Shown here: in pieces, positions 8,703 to 18,180 of the stretch
Numbering within the stretch: the first letter of the stretch is position 1
How the letters are laid out: each line of letters begins with the position of its first letter
Source of the DNA: Myxococcota bacterium
GTDB lineage: Bacteria > Myxococcota_A > Bradymonadia > UBA7976 > UBA1532
DNA length: 40,907 nucleotides
Direction: 5' to 3'
Assembly (NCBI GenBank): GCA_018813065.1
Contig: JAHJCH010000126.1
Coordinates: 1-40,907, forward strand
Position numbers and translations under genes: made by a program
Notes under the pieces: generated by a model
What the model was told of the DNA's origin: nothing
Database searches by the model: none
Seen by the model: only the letters and a program-made list of their open reading frames with translations

Positions 8703-11700
8703 GGGCGTCATCGCCCGCTCGCCTCGCGGCTCGGCGCTGAGCTGCCCGCCGAGGGCGTGGATCTCGGCCACCGCCCAATAGATATTCTGGCCGTCCAAGG
8801 TCACGGTCTGCTCAAAGGACAGCGCGCCGTCGAGGAAGATCAGGACCGTGGCCTCAACGGGCCGAGGCGCCTCATCAAAGAGCGCCTCGAAGTACTCCAC
8901 CTCCACCAAGTAGCGCCCATCAACGGGCTCGATGAAGTCGATGAACTCAGGCCCCAGGCCATCGGTGTCATCACGCACGAGGCGGGGATCGCCGACGCCC
9001 AGGCCCCAATCGGGCGCGGGGTTGTCATAGCGCAGATCATCATCAGAGTCCCACCCCTCACCCGCCCGCAGCAGATGTACGTCTAGATCCACCGCGTCGA
9101 GATCCCAGCGCAGCGCGATATGCATCTTGGGCAGGGGCGCGCCGCCGGGGGTTGGCCGCGCGTTGGGCTGGAAGTCAGCGGCGTTGTCATCGGTGTCGGT
9201 GTGCTGCGCGTCGCGGCTGAGGCTGTCACCGGACACATCGGGGGCGGGGGCGCCCTCACCGGCGCCGATCAGGCTTGGATCGGAGAAGTCGCCATAGGCC
9301 AAGCCATCGATCTGCACCCCGTTCCACATCAAGCGCACGCTGTCGGGGCCGTTTTGGAGGTCGGCGCCGCGCACGATGAGATCCGCGATGTCCTTGAGCG
9401 CCCCGTTGGCGCCCGCGCCGGGGGTCGCGCCCGCCTCGACGATGAGGAAGTGCCCGTCATAAGGCACGCGGCGGCCCTCCAAGCTGATCTGGGTATAGAC
9501 CTCACCGTTGGCGCCGTTGACGCCCTCCACGACCAAGCCGCCCAGGTGCGCGCCGGGGGGACCGTACAGCTCGATGAACTCCTCGGGGCCGTCCTCGCCG
9601 GGGCCGTCATAGCGCACCTCATTGATGATCACATCTGGCCGCGCGCAGCCCTCATCGGTGAGGCCATCGCAGTCATTATCGAGGCCATCACAATCAGCGG
9701 CGCCCTCCTCGCGGACATAGCCCGCGCCGTAGTCGGCCTGCGCGCAGGCGCCCCAGCCCGCCGCCCCCGCGCAGGGCCGGCGCGCCGAGGCGCAGACGCC
9801 CAAGGTCAGGGCGCAGGCAGGCCCCTCCAGGCCATCATCGAGGCGCCCATCGCAGTCATTATCGACGCCATCGCAGACCTCGGGCGTGGGCGGGATCTCC
9901 CCCTCACACTCGACGAAGGCGCCGCCCTCGCAGCGGAGGCGGCCGGTCTGACAAGCGCCGATGTCGGTGCCGCAGAGGGGGCGGGGGCCATCGGGCTGAC
10001 ACTCACAGCCCTCATCGATCAGCCCATCACAGTCATTGTCCAAGCCATCGCAGTGATCGGCGCCCTCTGTGGCGGCGTACTGCACGCCATAATCGGCGCC
10101 ATCGCAGCCCTCGGCCCAGCCGCTGGCGCCCACGCAGCGGCGGGTGGCGCCTGCGCAGACGCCTTGGCTCAGCGGACAGGCTGGCCCGGAGAGGCCCTCA
10201 TCGCGCTCGCCGTCACAGTCATTGTCGAGGCCATCACAGACCTCGGGCAGCGGCCCCACCGCCCCCTCACAGACAGACCAAGCGCCGTTGACGCAGGTCT
10301 GCAAGCCGGGGCTGCACTGCCCCACGGCCTCGCCGCAGCGCTGAATCTCGCTGGGGCGACAGTCACAGGCCTCATCAATCTCGCCGTCGCAGTCATTATC
10401 GAGGCCGTCACAGCTGACCTCCTCGGCCTCATAGCGGGCGCCGAAGTCTTGGGGGGCGCAGGCCGCCCAGGCGCCGCCGACGCAGCGCTGCGTGGCGTTG
10501 GCGCAGACGCCCGCCTGAGCGGCGCAGCGTGGCCCCACGAGGCTCTCATCCACAGCGCCATCGCAGTCATTGTCCACGCTGTCGCAGATCTCCTCGGCGG
10601 GGCCTTGACCGCTGCAAGCCGCCCAGCGCCCGCCCACGCACGTCTGCTCGCCCTGAGTGCAGGCGCCCACGCTCTCCCCGCAGGGCTGCGTCGCGCCCTC
10701 ATCGCACTCACAGACCTCATCGACGAGGCCATCACAGTCATTGTCCAAGCCATCGCAGTGATCGGCGCCCTCATCGGGGGCATAGCGGGGATCATGGCGG
10801 CTATAGCTGATGGGGGTGCAGGCCGCCCAGCCGTCGCGCCCGGCGCAGGTCTGCACGGCGCCCGTGCAGACGCCCTGGGTCAGCGGACAGGGCGGGGCGC
10901 TGAGGCCCTCATCGGTCTGCCCGTCGCAGTCATTATCAAAGCCATCACAGACCTCGAGTTGGGGCTCGATGCCACCGCGACACTCAGACCACAGGCCATC
11001 GACGCAGGTCTGCTCACCGACGCGGCAGACGCCCAGCTCACCGCCGCAGGGCTGCGTATCCCCGATGCGACAGCCGCAGACCTCATCGATCTGCCCATCG
11101 CAGTCATTATCAAAGCCATCGCAGTGATCCGCGCCCTCCTCCTCGACCCAGCGGGGGCCGTACTCATGCGCGCCGCACGTCGGCCAATCACCGCCATCAC
11201 AGGCGCGGGTGCTGCCCGCGCAGACGCCGAGGCGCTTGGGGCAGGGCTGGGGCTCGACGCCCTCATCCGTCTCACCATCGCAGTCATTATCGAGGCCATC
11301 GCACAGCTCTTGGCTGGCCTCCACGCCGCCCTCGCAGCCGCTCCAAAAGCCCCCCTGCAAGCAGGTCTGCTGCCCACCGCCGCAGACGCCGATGACCGAG
11401 CCGCAGGGCTGCGTCTCACCGGGGGTGCAAGGGCAGCCCTCATCGATGAAGCCATCACAGTCATTATCGATGGCATCGCAGGTGTACTCATCGGGCTCGA
11501 ACTGTGGGCCATAGTCCTCGAAGCGACAGGCCGCCCAGGCGCCAGCGATGCAGCTGCGTTGGCGCCCGGCGCAGAGCCCTTGAGTGAGCGTACAGGCGGG
11601 CCCTGCGCCCTCTAAGCCCTCATCCACCTGACCATCACAGTTGTTATCCACGCCATCGCAGACCTCGGCCTCACCGGGGTTGGCGTAATAATTGGCGTCA

Positions 11701-11864
11701 TCGCAGTCGGGCTGACAGGTGACGCCCTCGCCGTAGCCATCGCCGTCTTCATCCAGGCAGGGGGCGGGCGCCGCGTCGGGGCGAGGGCCGACGTCGGGGC
11801 GAGGGCTGAACTCCGCCTCCTCCCCGCAGCCGAAGAGCAAGAATAAAAAGAGCGCGCGCTTCAC
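8688..11864 (-). CDS. Lipoprotein with 12 MopE-type metal-binding motifs, lamin-tail and YfaP-like domains
   Basis: The start is taken as GTG 11864, which has AGGAG seven bases upstream and gives a short lipoprotein signal (VKRALFLFLLFGC; Cys 13 would be acylated). This makes 1058 residues; the longer ATG at 11945 would bury the signal. A Pro/Asp linker and an EF-like DEDGDGYG segment lead into 12 units built around CDGxDNDCDGxxDE, the MopE copper-binding type motif, each with a Cys-rich spacer ending in WxxC. Next comes a lamin-tail (LTD) domain (VIINEVRYDG ... EEFIELYG ... DGLAYGDFSD), then a beta domain with LRWDLDAVDLDVHL resembling YfaP/DUF2135. The protein should sit on the cell surface or in the periplasm; metal binding is inferred from the motif. 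The large open frame on the opposite strand is a shadow of the repeats. Confidence 0.85.
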   Translation of the reverse strand: MKRALFLFLLFGCGEEAEFSPRPDVGPRPDAAPAPCLDEDGDGYGEGVTCQPDCDDANYYANPGEAEVCDGVDNNCDGQVDEGLEGAGPACTLTQGLCAGRQRSCIAGAWAACRFEDYGPQFEPDEYTCDAIDNDCDGFIDEGCPCTPGETQPCGSVIGVCGGGQQTCLQGGFWSGCEGGVEASQELCDGLDNDCDGETDEGVEPQPCPKRLGVCAGSTRACDGGDWPTCGAHEYGPRWVEEEGADHCDGFDNDCDGQIDEVCGCRIGDTQPCGGELGVCRVGEQTCVDGLWSECRGGIEPQLEVCDGFDNDCDGQTDEGLSAPPCPLTQGVCTGAVQTCAGRDGWAACTPISYSRHDPRYAPDEGADHCDGLDNDCDGLVDEVCECDEGATQPCGESVGACTQGEQTCVGGRWAACSGQGPAEEICDSVDNDCDGAVDESLVGPRCAAQAGVCANATQRCVGGAWAACAPQDFGARYEAEEVSCDGLDNDCDGEIDEACDCRPSEIQRCGEAVGQCSPGLQTCVNGAWSVCEGAVGPLPEVCDGLDNDCDGERDEGLSGPACPLSQGVCAGATRRCVGASGWAEGCDGADYGVQYAATEGADHCDGLDNDCDGLIDEGCECQPDGPRPLCGTDIGACQTGRLRCEGGAFVECEGEIPPTPEVCDGVDNDCDGRLDDGLEGPACALTLGVCASARRPCAGAAGWGACAQADYGAGYVREEGAADCDGLDNDCDGLTDEGCARPDVIINEVRYDGPGEDGPEEFIELYGPPGAHLGGLVVEGVNGANGEVYTQISLEGRRVPYDGHFLIVEAGATPGAGANGALKDIADLIVRGADLQNGPDSVRLMWNGVQIDGLAYGDFSDPSLIGAGEGAPAPDVSGDSLSRDAQHTDTDDNAADFQPNARPTPGGAPLPKMHIALRWDLDAVDLDVHLLRAGEGWDSDDDLRYDNPAPDWGLGVGDPRLVRDDTDGLGPEFIDFIEPVDGRYLVEVEYFEALFDEAPRPVEATVLIFLDGALSFEQTVTLDGQNIYWAVAEIHALGGQLSAEPRGERAMTPFDFD

Positions 11865-11873
11865 GGATCTCTC

Positions 11874-11887
11874 CTGTTTAAAAACAG
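11874..11887 (-). promoter_or_regulatory. 14-bp inverted repeat just upstream of the lipoprotein start
   Basis: CTGTTTAAAAACAG is a perfect 6-bp inverted repeat around AA. It ends ten bases before the GTG and abuts the AGGAG ribosome-binding site. On the minus strand a TATAAG box lies just upstream (about 11894-11899). It could be an operator or a small 5' hairpin covering the ribosome-binding site; no regulator is identifiable. Confidence 0.3.
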
Positions 11888-12011
11888 TGCCCTTATAGCG
11901 CAGCGGCGCGCCTGCGCCTAATCCTCTCTCGCCGCGTTTTGGCACGCCGCCAGGCGCTTTATGGGGCTATCCTCCTCGACAAACCTCGGCCCCAGGTCAC
12001 GCCACGACACC

Positions 12012-13337
12012 ATGATTGTCCCCTTCATCGGCATGGCCCTCTTGGGCTTCCTCATCTACACCACCCTGAGAGACACGCCGCTTCAGATGCCGCGCTGGCG
12101 TGACGCCTGGGATGAGCTGCTGCGCCGTGAGGCGACGCAGGGGCGGCGGCGGGCGGCGTTGACCAAGGCGGGGCTCATCGCCGACATCGAGGCGCTGCGC
12201 GCCATGCCCGCTGAGGCGCGCAGCGGCTTTAAGATCGGCCCCTCGGCGCTGACGCGCGACGCCGACGGCCTCTACCACACGCCCATGGGCGCCCCGCGAG
12301 CGCGCCCCCCGCAGAGCGAGATCGGCGTCGCTGAGTTTGACGCGCGCCTGACGGTGGAGGGCGATCCCTGGTGGCTCTACGCCTTCCTCGACGGCCAGCG
12401 ACGCGCCTGCATCCAGCGGCTGACGCCTTGGGCGCGGATCGAGGGAGAGCGGCTGCACGTTGATCAAGCGGGGCTGGCCGAGGCGGGGGCGCGCCCTGAG
12501 ATCCTCTGGCCGCTGATCGCCGATCTGATCTACCGCCCCTTAGGGCACGAAGACCTCACCTCAGCGGCCGCCATGACCTTGCTTGAGGGGCCGATAACGC
12601 TGCTCGCCCACGGGGCGGCGCGGCTACCGCAGGAGGCGCGCGAGGGCATCATCAGCGCCTGGTCGGCGAAGGAGGCGAACACCTCGCGCGGCGGCGGGGC
12701 CACGCCCGAGGCGCGGGCGGCGTTGGCGCGCGTCCCTCATGGGGGGCAGCGCGCGCTCTGGCGGGGGATCATGCGAGACGAGGGCGCGCATGGGCGGCTG
12801 CGCGCCGAGGCGCTGGAGGCGCTGTACGCCTTGGGGGGGGTGGCGGCGGCGGATCTCATCGAGGCCCTCGACGGCCCGGCCTCGCTGCGGGAGATGGCCG
12901 CAGACCTCCTCGCCGTGGGGGCCGTCGAGATCGCGCCCAGCCAGCTCGACGCCCTCCTCATCGAGCACGCGCGCCGTCGGCGCACGCCGCCGGGCTGGGC
13001 GCTGCTGTCATTACTTGAAGTTCATTGGCACAAGGCAGGAGAAGCGCTCGTGATCCGTGGGCTGAGCGCCGAGGATCTCAGCGCGCGGCGTCGCTGCGTG
13101 GCCTTATACGGGGCTCATGGTGAGGGCCTCGCGCCGCTGCGGGCCGCGCGCCGTGGGGCCAACGCCGCCCTCCTGCGTGAGATCGACGCGGCGGAGGCGG
13201 CCATCCGCGCCCGCGCCCCCGAGGGGGGCCTCAGTCCACTGGGGGTGGGACAAAGCGGCGGGCTGAGCCCCACCGACGACCTTGAGGGGGCGCTGAACAC
13301 CGTATCGGTCGGGCCGTGTGCAGAGAGAGGGCGCTAA
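12012..13337 (+). CDS. Unrecognised membrane-anchored protein with HEAT-like C-terminal helices
   Basis: I do not recognise the family. From ATG 12012 the protein has 441 residues and begins with a hydrophobic segment (about residues 1-19, [15 protein letters not shown]), so it is probably an N-terminally anchored inner-membrane protein. An in-frame ATG at 11961 would add 17 polar residues; neither start has a strong ribosome-binding site. The middle has an aromatic-rich stretch (WWLYAFLDG). The last 200 residues are Ala/Leu/Arg-rich helical pairs ([20 protein letters not shown]) like HEAT repeats. Codon use is the high-GC type of its neighbours. It is divergent from the lipoprotein gene, sharing a 147-base upstream region, and is followed 110 bases later by the peptidase lipoprotein. 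Confidence 0.7.
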   Translation: MIVPFIGMALLGFLIYTTLRDTPLQMPRWRDAWDELLRREATQGRRRAALTKAGLIADIEALRAMPAEARSGFKIGPSALTRDADGLYHTPMGAPRARPPQSEIGVAEFDARLTVEGDPWWLYAFLDGQRRACIQRLTPWARIEGERLHVDQAGLAEAGARPEILWPLIADLIYRPLGHEDLTSAAAMTLLEGPITLLAHGAARLPQEAREGIISAWSAKEANTSRGGGATPEARAALARVPHGGQRALWRGIMRDEGAHGRLRAEALEALYALGGVAAADLIEALDGPASLREMAADLLAVGAVEIAPSQLDALLIEHARRRRTPPGWALLSLLEVHWHKAGEALVIRGLSAEDLSARRRCVALYGAHGEGLAPLRAARRGANAALLREIDAAEAAIRARAPEGGLSPLGVGQSGGLSPTDDLEGALNTVSVGPCAERGR

Positions 13338-13447
13338 CTCCTTTAACTAAAAAACAAATCAGCCACCGAGAAGGGCTTTTGTTTCGCCCTCACCTGCGAT
13401 ATCTGATGATCCCAGCCCTTTCACATTCTTCCTCAAGAGGAGCGTCC

Positions 13448-15163
13448 ATGAGCCGCCGCCTGCTCTGGCTCTGCTTACCATTGACCTTGCTGTTGACCGC
13501 CTGCGCGTCGAGCGTCGGCGACGATCTCAGCGACGAACAAGGGGACATCGAGACGGGCGTCGAGGTGCTCTACCTGGGCAGCCGTGACGCGCCGATCCTC
13601 GCCGCCTACCCGGAGAGCGGGGCGCGGCTGACGCCCACCCGCGCCTTCTTAGCGGTGGGGGTGCGCCTCGTCGGCGATCTGGGGCTGCCCTTAGAGCTAC
13701 AGCTGGTGGCGGCGGACGGATCACTGGGGCCGTGGGTGCCCTTCTCGGTGGATGTTGGGCCGACCGACGACCAAGGGGTCGCGCTGCTCAACTTCGACGC
13801 CCCGGCGCGTGAGCTGAACATTCGAGGGGTGGAGCGGCTGGAGTTCGCCCGGTTTGAGTTCTACGACAGCCACCTCACGCTTGAAGAGCACAACTTCAAC
13901 GACGATCCGCTTGAGGACGAATACGATCCCCAGGACCCGGAAGAGAAGGCCGCGCGGGCGGGGCGCTGGGCGCTCCCGGACAGTGTGCGTGTGATTGGAG
14001 ATCGCCAGAACGTGCGGCGTGTCAGCGCGGGCAGCCGTTGCACGGGCAGCCTGACTGCGGGGGCGCGCGCGCTGGGCGACTACCTCAAAGCGCGCTTCCC
14101 AGGCGCGCGCAGCTATGGGGGCTACGCCTGCCGCAGCGTGGTGGGTGGATCGAGCCTCTCGCTGCACTCCGTGGGGCGCGCGATTGACATCTTCGTACCG
14201 CTCTATGGTGGACAAGCCGACAACGATCTGGGCGATCCGATCGCGCACTGGCTGATCGAGCACGCCGAAGAGATTGGGATACAGCTGATTGTCTGGGACA
14301 GCAGCATCTGGAGTGTGTCGCGCTCACCGCGTCACCGGGCCTACGGCGGCGTGGGTCGCCACCCGCACCACGATCACCTGCACATCGAGATCACGCCGGA
14401 CGCGGCGGCGAGGCGCACCGCTTGGTACAGCAACGGCGGGGCGAGTCGAGCGCCGGGGGCCGTGGCTGGGCCGGTGGAGATCGCGTGTGAGTTTGAATAC
14501 GAAGGGCAGCCCGTGGAGGGCACCTGTCAGCCAATCTCCGAGTGTGACGGTGTGCGTGAGGCGGGGCATTGCCCTGGGGGGGCTGACATCCAGTGCTGCG
14601 GGCCGCGCCCAGCGCCACAGCCACAGCCCGAGCCCCAGCCTGAGCCACAGCCCGAGCCCCAGCCCGAGCCACAACCAGTGCCGGAGCCCGAGCCCCAGCC
14701 CGAGCCCGAGCCTGAGCCACAGCCCGAGCCACAGCCCGAGCCACAGCCCGAGCCACAGCCTGAGCCCCAGCCCGAGCCACAGCCTGAGCCAACGCTCGCT
14801 TGCCAGGTCAACGGCCAAGCGGGAGAGTGCCTCAGCATTGCCCAATGTGATGGCATCTCAACGGCGGGCTACTGCCCGGGGGGATCGGACATCCAGTGCT
14901 GCACGCCAGCGCCTGAGGCGGCGGCCTGCCGCGCGGACGGCGTGGCGGGTGAGTGCATCTCGACGGCGCAGTGTGGTGGGGTGCGCACGCCGGGGCTGTG
15001 CCCAGGGGGCAATGACATTCAGTGTTGCACGCCACCGGGCGGCGGCGTGCGCTGCGCCGTGAGCGGTGTGGCGGGCTCTTGCGTGGACACACGCCTATGC
15101 GGCGGCGTGAGCACCCCCGGCCTCTGCCCCGGCAACGCGAATATCCAGTGCTGCACGCCTTAA
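13448..15163 (+). CDS. Lipoprotein with M15/LAS-type peptidase domain and CC-ended Cys modules
   Basis: The protein has 571 residues from ATG 13448, chosen because AGAGGAG lies six bases upstream and a lipoprotein signal follows (LLTAC, Cys 19). The central domain (about residues 197-320) contains [10 protein letters not shown] (H240, D247) and HHDHLHIEI (H310, H312), the SxHxxGxAxD and HxH zinc-ligand pattern of LAS-type peptidoglycan peptidases such as M15/VanY. One Cys module (CxnGxCxxxxxCxGxxxxGxCPGxxxIQCC) follows. Then comes a (EPQP)n linker (about 389-448) and three further copies of the module. Similar CC-ended modules accompany cell-wall hydrolases, so binding of wall material is inferred. 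It probably acts on peptidoglycan in the periplasm or on prey or neighbouring cells. Its 3' end marks the left edge of the AT-rich island. Confidence 0.8.
   Translation: MSRRLLWLCLPLTLLLTACASSVGDDLSDEQGDIETGVEVLYLGSRDAPILAAYPESGARLTPTRAFLAVGVRLVGDLGLPLELQLVAADGSLGPWVPFSVDVGPTDDQGVALLNFDAPARELNIRGVERLEFARFEFYDSHLTLEEHNFNDDPLEDEYDPQDPEEKAARAGRWALPDSVRVIGDRQNVRRVSAGSRCTGSLTAGARALGDYLKARFPGARSYGGYACRSVVGGSSLSLHSVGRAIDIFVPLYGGQADNDLGDPIAHWLIEHAEEIGIQLIVWDSSIWSVSRSPRHRAYGGVGRHPHHDHLHIEITPDAAARRTAWYSNGGASRAPGAVAGPVEIACEFEYEGQPVEGTCQPISECDGVREAGHCPGGADIQCCGPRPAPQPQPEPQPEPQPEPQPEPQPVPEPEPQPEPEPEPQPEPQPEPQPEPQPEPQPEPQPEPTLACQVNGQAGECLSIAQCDGISTAGYCPGGSDIQCCTPAPEAAACRADGVAGECISTAQCGGVRTPGLCPGGNDIQCCTPPGGGVRCAVSGVAGSCVDTRLCGGVSTPGLCPGNANIQCCTP
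14613..14790 (+). repeat. Low-complexity repeat encoding (EPQP)n
   Basis: Imperfect 6/12-bp units of CAGCCCGAGCC type encode about 60 residues of Glu-Pro-Gln-Pro between the peptidase-side and C-terminal Cys modules. It is a flexible or extended linker and is likely to vary in length by slippage. Confidence 0.85.
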
Positions 15164-15209
15164 AAACGCTGTACATCGAGTTTTCAGCAGTAAGAACTCA
15201 CCATAAAAT

Positions 15210-15225
15210 TTTGATAAAAATCAAA
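15210..15225 (-). terminator. Candidate terminator at the end of the eight-gene operon
   Basis: Read on the minus strand, just after the TAG stop (15228-15230), TTTGAT-TTTT-ATCAAA forms a 6-bp AT-rich stem followed by ATTTTATGG. It is a weak intrinsic terminator at best. It also separates the convergent peptidase gene. Confidence 0.35.
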
Positions 15226-15227
15226 TA

Positions 15228-16079
15228 CTAAAGCGTTGATGCGCTGACGCGTACAGCGACTCGATCTAAACGCGGTACAATTTGAATCACAACACGTCGC
15301 TGTTCTTGAAGCCATTTTTCATCGCCTTGGCCATCACAACGAACACGATAATCTAGAGGCGTTGGTGAAGGTGACCTTGGCTCGAATTGGCTTCGACCAG
15401 CGGGTAAAACACGCCACTTTGAAGGATCAACACGCTTTATTTTTTCTAAATCAGGGCAATCATTTTTTCCGTTTGAACAACAGAAAAAGTTATCTGGATC
15501 ATCGCATTTTTCTGTAAAAAATCGAGCCAATGCGGCTGCTCTTAGTGTAGATAGATCCCAATTATCTAAAAGACCAATATTTTTTCGATGAAATAATTTA
15601 CAATCAGTATGCCCGACAATTAAAATCTCCACATGATCATGAGCGTTCATTTTTAATGATCTTGCAATTTCATTAATTTTAAACTGATGGTCAATATCAT
15701 CTAATAAATCAGCGAGTTTTGTCCTTGCTTTAACAAAAGTATTGTAGTTTTCTGAACTTGGCTTAAATTTCCAGCTCCCCGGAGCAAAAATTTGTTGCAC
15801 TCCAAGTGTAATTTCACCTTTATTTTTATCTACAGAGATAATCTCACCATCACTCTCCAATGAACTAAACGCGGTCTGAAAAATTGATTGTACAGCCTCC
15901 ATTTGTTGCATCTTTTTTTTATATTCTTCAGCTTTTCGACGATCTTCATTCGCCCTTACTGTATCACTTAGGGCTTGTATCAATAAAACAACAAGAATAA
16001 GCAATAACGCAATAGACAGACCTGCAAATAGATCGGCGATACTTCGGTCTGCGATTTCGGGGCTATTTCTCCAGGCCAT
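15228..16079 (-). CDS. MotB/OmpA-family stator protein, ZorB-like
   Basis: The protein has 283 residues. A short cytoplasmic N-terminus carries D16 immediately before a single hydrophobic helix (about 17-37), the position of the proton-carrying Asp in MotB and ZorB. A charged coiled-coil segment (40-65) leads to an OmpA-like peptidoglycan-binding domain with VGHTD (155-159) and the LSTLRAAALARFF helix (about 176-188). The domain is interrupted by a Cys-rich insertion (C192, C200, C201, C208) before its last strand (RRVVIQIVPR). Its ATG overlaps the stop of the MotA-like gene as TAATG, so the two are translationally coupled and probably form one stator. In Zorya, ZorB anchors a ZorA pentamer to the wall. 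Flagellar, Tol or Exb neighbours are absent. Family is confident; the Zorya-like role is inferred. Confidence 0.85.
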   Translation of the reverse strand: MAWRNSPEIADRSIADLFAGLSIALLLILVVLLIQALSDTVRANEDRRKAEEYKKKMQQMEAVQSIFQTAFSSLESDGEIISVDKNKGEITLGVQQIFAPGSWKFKPSSENYNTFVKARTKLADLLDDIDHQFKINEIARSLKMNAHDHVEILIVGHTDCKLFHRKNIGLLDNWDLSTLRAAALARFFTEKCDDPDNFFCCSNGKNDCPDLEKIKRVDPSKWRVLPAGRSQFEPRSPSPTPLDYRVRCDGQGDEKWLQEQRRVVIQIVPRLDRVAVRVSASTL

Positions 16080-18145
16080 TAGGTAAGCCTGTTCCTATTT
16101 TGAATTTTTTTGATAATTTTGGACCAAATCGAATTCTCTAAATTAGAGCGAATCGCCATAAGCTCATCGCTTACTTTTTTTGCATCAAATGAAAGCATAT
16201 TTGTAGATTGATTAAGATTACCAACATGCTCACCAAGGCTAATTATGTATTGTTTCTGCGGTTCAATCGCAGATTGAATAATCTCTCTAACAGGAGTGGG
16301 CAAATAATTTTCAAGATTGTCTACTAAGTGTTTAATTAGTTTCGAGTATTGATTTTCGACTTCTTGAACAATCTTTTGGTATAGCTGATGATTTTGATTG
16401 ATTTGTTTTGTCTGATCCTCAGAAAGACGAATGAAATTCTGAGAGATATTTCCAATAATAGATATCTGATCTTTAAAATCATTTAATGTTGGGATTAAAT
16501 CATCAAAAACGCGGATTGTTTTCATCATAATAACTTGAGAATTAGACTCTTGTGATTTTAAATCGATTAAATCATTAATTCTGCTCAAATAAACTTTCAT
16601 AGATTCATCGTTGAGTATACTATAAAGTTGTTCTGATGAACGATGTTGATTCACAGTCGCGGAGGTAATGGCTTCGGCCATAATCGGTATATGCTTGAAT
16701 AATTCTTCAACACTCTGAATTGACTGTTTTTGTAAAAATAACGACTGATTCATTGAATCTTGCATCAAATTTTGGGCATTCTCAAATGATTTTGATAGAT
16801 TAGCTAAATTTTGGATATGCTTTCCGCCAAGATTAAAATTAGTTACGATTTCTTGCGATAAACGATCAAGCTTTAATAAGTTTTTCCTCATTTGATCTGA
16901 TGAATCGACCGAACTCTTGGCAGATTCTTCAATACCTTTAATCATCGACTCTGTTGCCAACAAAAAATACTTAGTAGAGTCATTAAATCGAGCGACAATC
17001 CCATGCATTGAATCAATCTGTGATTGAGATGTTTTTGCTTGATTTTGAATCATCTCAGAGATTGCATCATGTTGAGATTTGAATAATTGAGCCGACTGTT
17101 TTTGCAAAGAAGCTGCATTTTTTGCTGATAGATCAAACAAAGTTTCAACTCGACTGATCACATCAGAAAAAGCTTTACTTGTTTCTCTAGAGACCTGAGC
17201 AAGCTCTAAATTTTTCTCACTTGAAAGTCTTAATTGATCGGAAGCCTCATTTACTTGGCTTGCAATACTTGATGCTGATTGACGCAAGCTCTCGGAGATC
17301 GAAAAAGTTTGCTGAGCGCTCTCTGCGATACGCTCAGCGACGACATCCATTTTCGATAACCCTTGATTTAATAGCTCAGCTGTACTTGCATTCTTTAATG
17401 CTAAATCTGAGAGGGAAATGCTCATATCTCTAATTGTATCTGAGAGTTGATTCATGGCGTTGATTGAGTTTAAAGGTGCAAATCGGTTCTCTAGCCATGT
17501 CAATGATAAATTTGCCAGTTTTGATTCAATGGAATCTCTTAAATGATGTAACATGTTTTCAAAGAAACCAATCAAAACAGCGACAATTACGCCTGCAACG
17601 CTTGACCCAAATGCCGTCGCCAAGCTAGGTAAGCAGGCACGCACTTGAGTTACAAGATTCATAAGCTCAGCATTATTGGCGTCTTGGCTCAATTGCAAAG
17701 CCGTCGCTAATTCTTTGAGCGTAAATCCAAGTCCAATAAACGTAAATAACAACCCAACCATTAATGAACCTGAGCGTAGATACCCCATCCAAATACCAAT
17801 CCAGTCATACCGGCCGGACATAATTAGACGAATATCATTTGATCTGGTAACTTGATACCCATTCCGTCTTGATTGAAGTACTTTCACCCATTCTCCAACA
17901 ACCCCAGGATAATAACCAATCGGATTTTGGTTAATCACTCGACCATCGACTAAAGTTTGATTTAATTCAAAATTTCTAATTTGATTTAAATGTAAAATAC
18001 TTAAACGGTCTTTATTCCATATAAATAAACCAGCTATAAACATTAAGAGTCCAAAACCAAAAACAGAGAACAATATAATAAACCACATACTAAATAAAGG
18101 TCCATGAATAACATCAGCCCACCAATCAACAAGGCGAATGTCCAT
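16079..18145 (-). CDS. MotA/TolQ/ExbB-family stator protein with long coiled-coil tail, ZorA-like
   Basis: The protein has 688 residues; the ATG at 18145 follows AAGGAAAA. Hydrophobic helices lie at about 18-43, 124-144 and 177-198. The second and third have the MotA/ExbB style (SGSLMVGLLFTFIGLGFTL; AFGSSVAGVIVAVLIGFFEN). Residues 205-688 form a very long Gln/Ser/Asn-rich helical tail with almost continuous heptad-like spacing and no known enzymatic motif. MotA, TolQ and ExbB lack such a tail; ZorA of Zorya has a long cytoplasmic one needed for signalling to its effectors. Placement directly before the MotB/OmpA gene supports a proton-driven motor. A chemoreceptor-like appearance of the tail reflects coiled coil only; no HAMP or signalling hairpin motif is visible. 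Confidence 0.85.
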   Translation of the reverse strand: MDIRLVDWWADVIHGPLFSMWFIILFSVFGFGLLMFIAGLFIWNKDRLSILHLNQIRNFELNQTLVDGRVINQNPIGYYPGVVGEWVKVLQSRRNGYQVTRSNDIRLIMSGRYDWIGIWMGYLRSGSLMVGLLFTFIGLGFTLKELATALQLSQDANNAELMNLVTQVRACLPSLATAFGSSVAGVIVAVLIGFFENMLHHLRDSIESKLANLSLTWLENRFAPLNSINAMNQLSDTIRDMSISLSDLALKNASTAELLNQGLSKMDVVAERIAESAQQTFSISESLRQSASSIASQVNEASDQLRLSSEKNLELAQVSRETSKAFSDVISRVETLFDLSAKNAASLQKQSAQLFKSQHDAISEMIQNQAKTSQSQIDSMHGIVARFNDSTKYFLLATESMIKGIEESAKSSVDSSDQMRKNLLKLDRLSQEIVTNFNLGGKHIQNLANLSKSFENAQNLMQDSMNQSLFLQKQSIQSVEELFKHIPIMAEAITSATVNQHRSSEQLYSILNDESMKVYLSRINDLIDLKSQESNSQVIMMKTIRVFDDLIPTLNDFKDQISIIGNISQNFIRLSEDQTKQINQNHQLYQKIVQEVENQYSKLIKHLVDNLENYLPTPVREIIQSAIEPQKQYIISLGEHVGNLNQSTNMLSFDAKKVSDELMAIRSNLENSIWSKIIKKIQNRNRLT

Positions 18146-18180
18146 TTTTTATTTTCCTTAATTTAAGGGTGTGAGCTTTG

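Noticed and set aside
9120-11615. 831-codon plus-strand open frame opposite the MopE lipoprotein
   Set aside because: Its repetitive Ala/Ile/Val sequence mirrors the MopE motif codons (IAVIIEAI is the antisense of DNDCDG); no start signal or domain.
14613-14790. CRISPR-like array
   Set aside because: The short direct repeats have no unique spacers and are in frame within a coding (EPQP)n linker.
16079-18145. Methyl-accepting chemotaxis protein
   Set aside because: The Ser/Gln-rich coiled coil resembles MCP tails superficially, but there is no HAMP or conserved signalling hairpin and the N-terminal helices fit MotA/ExbB/ZorA.
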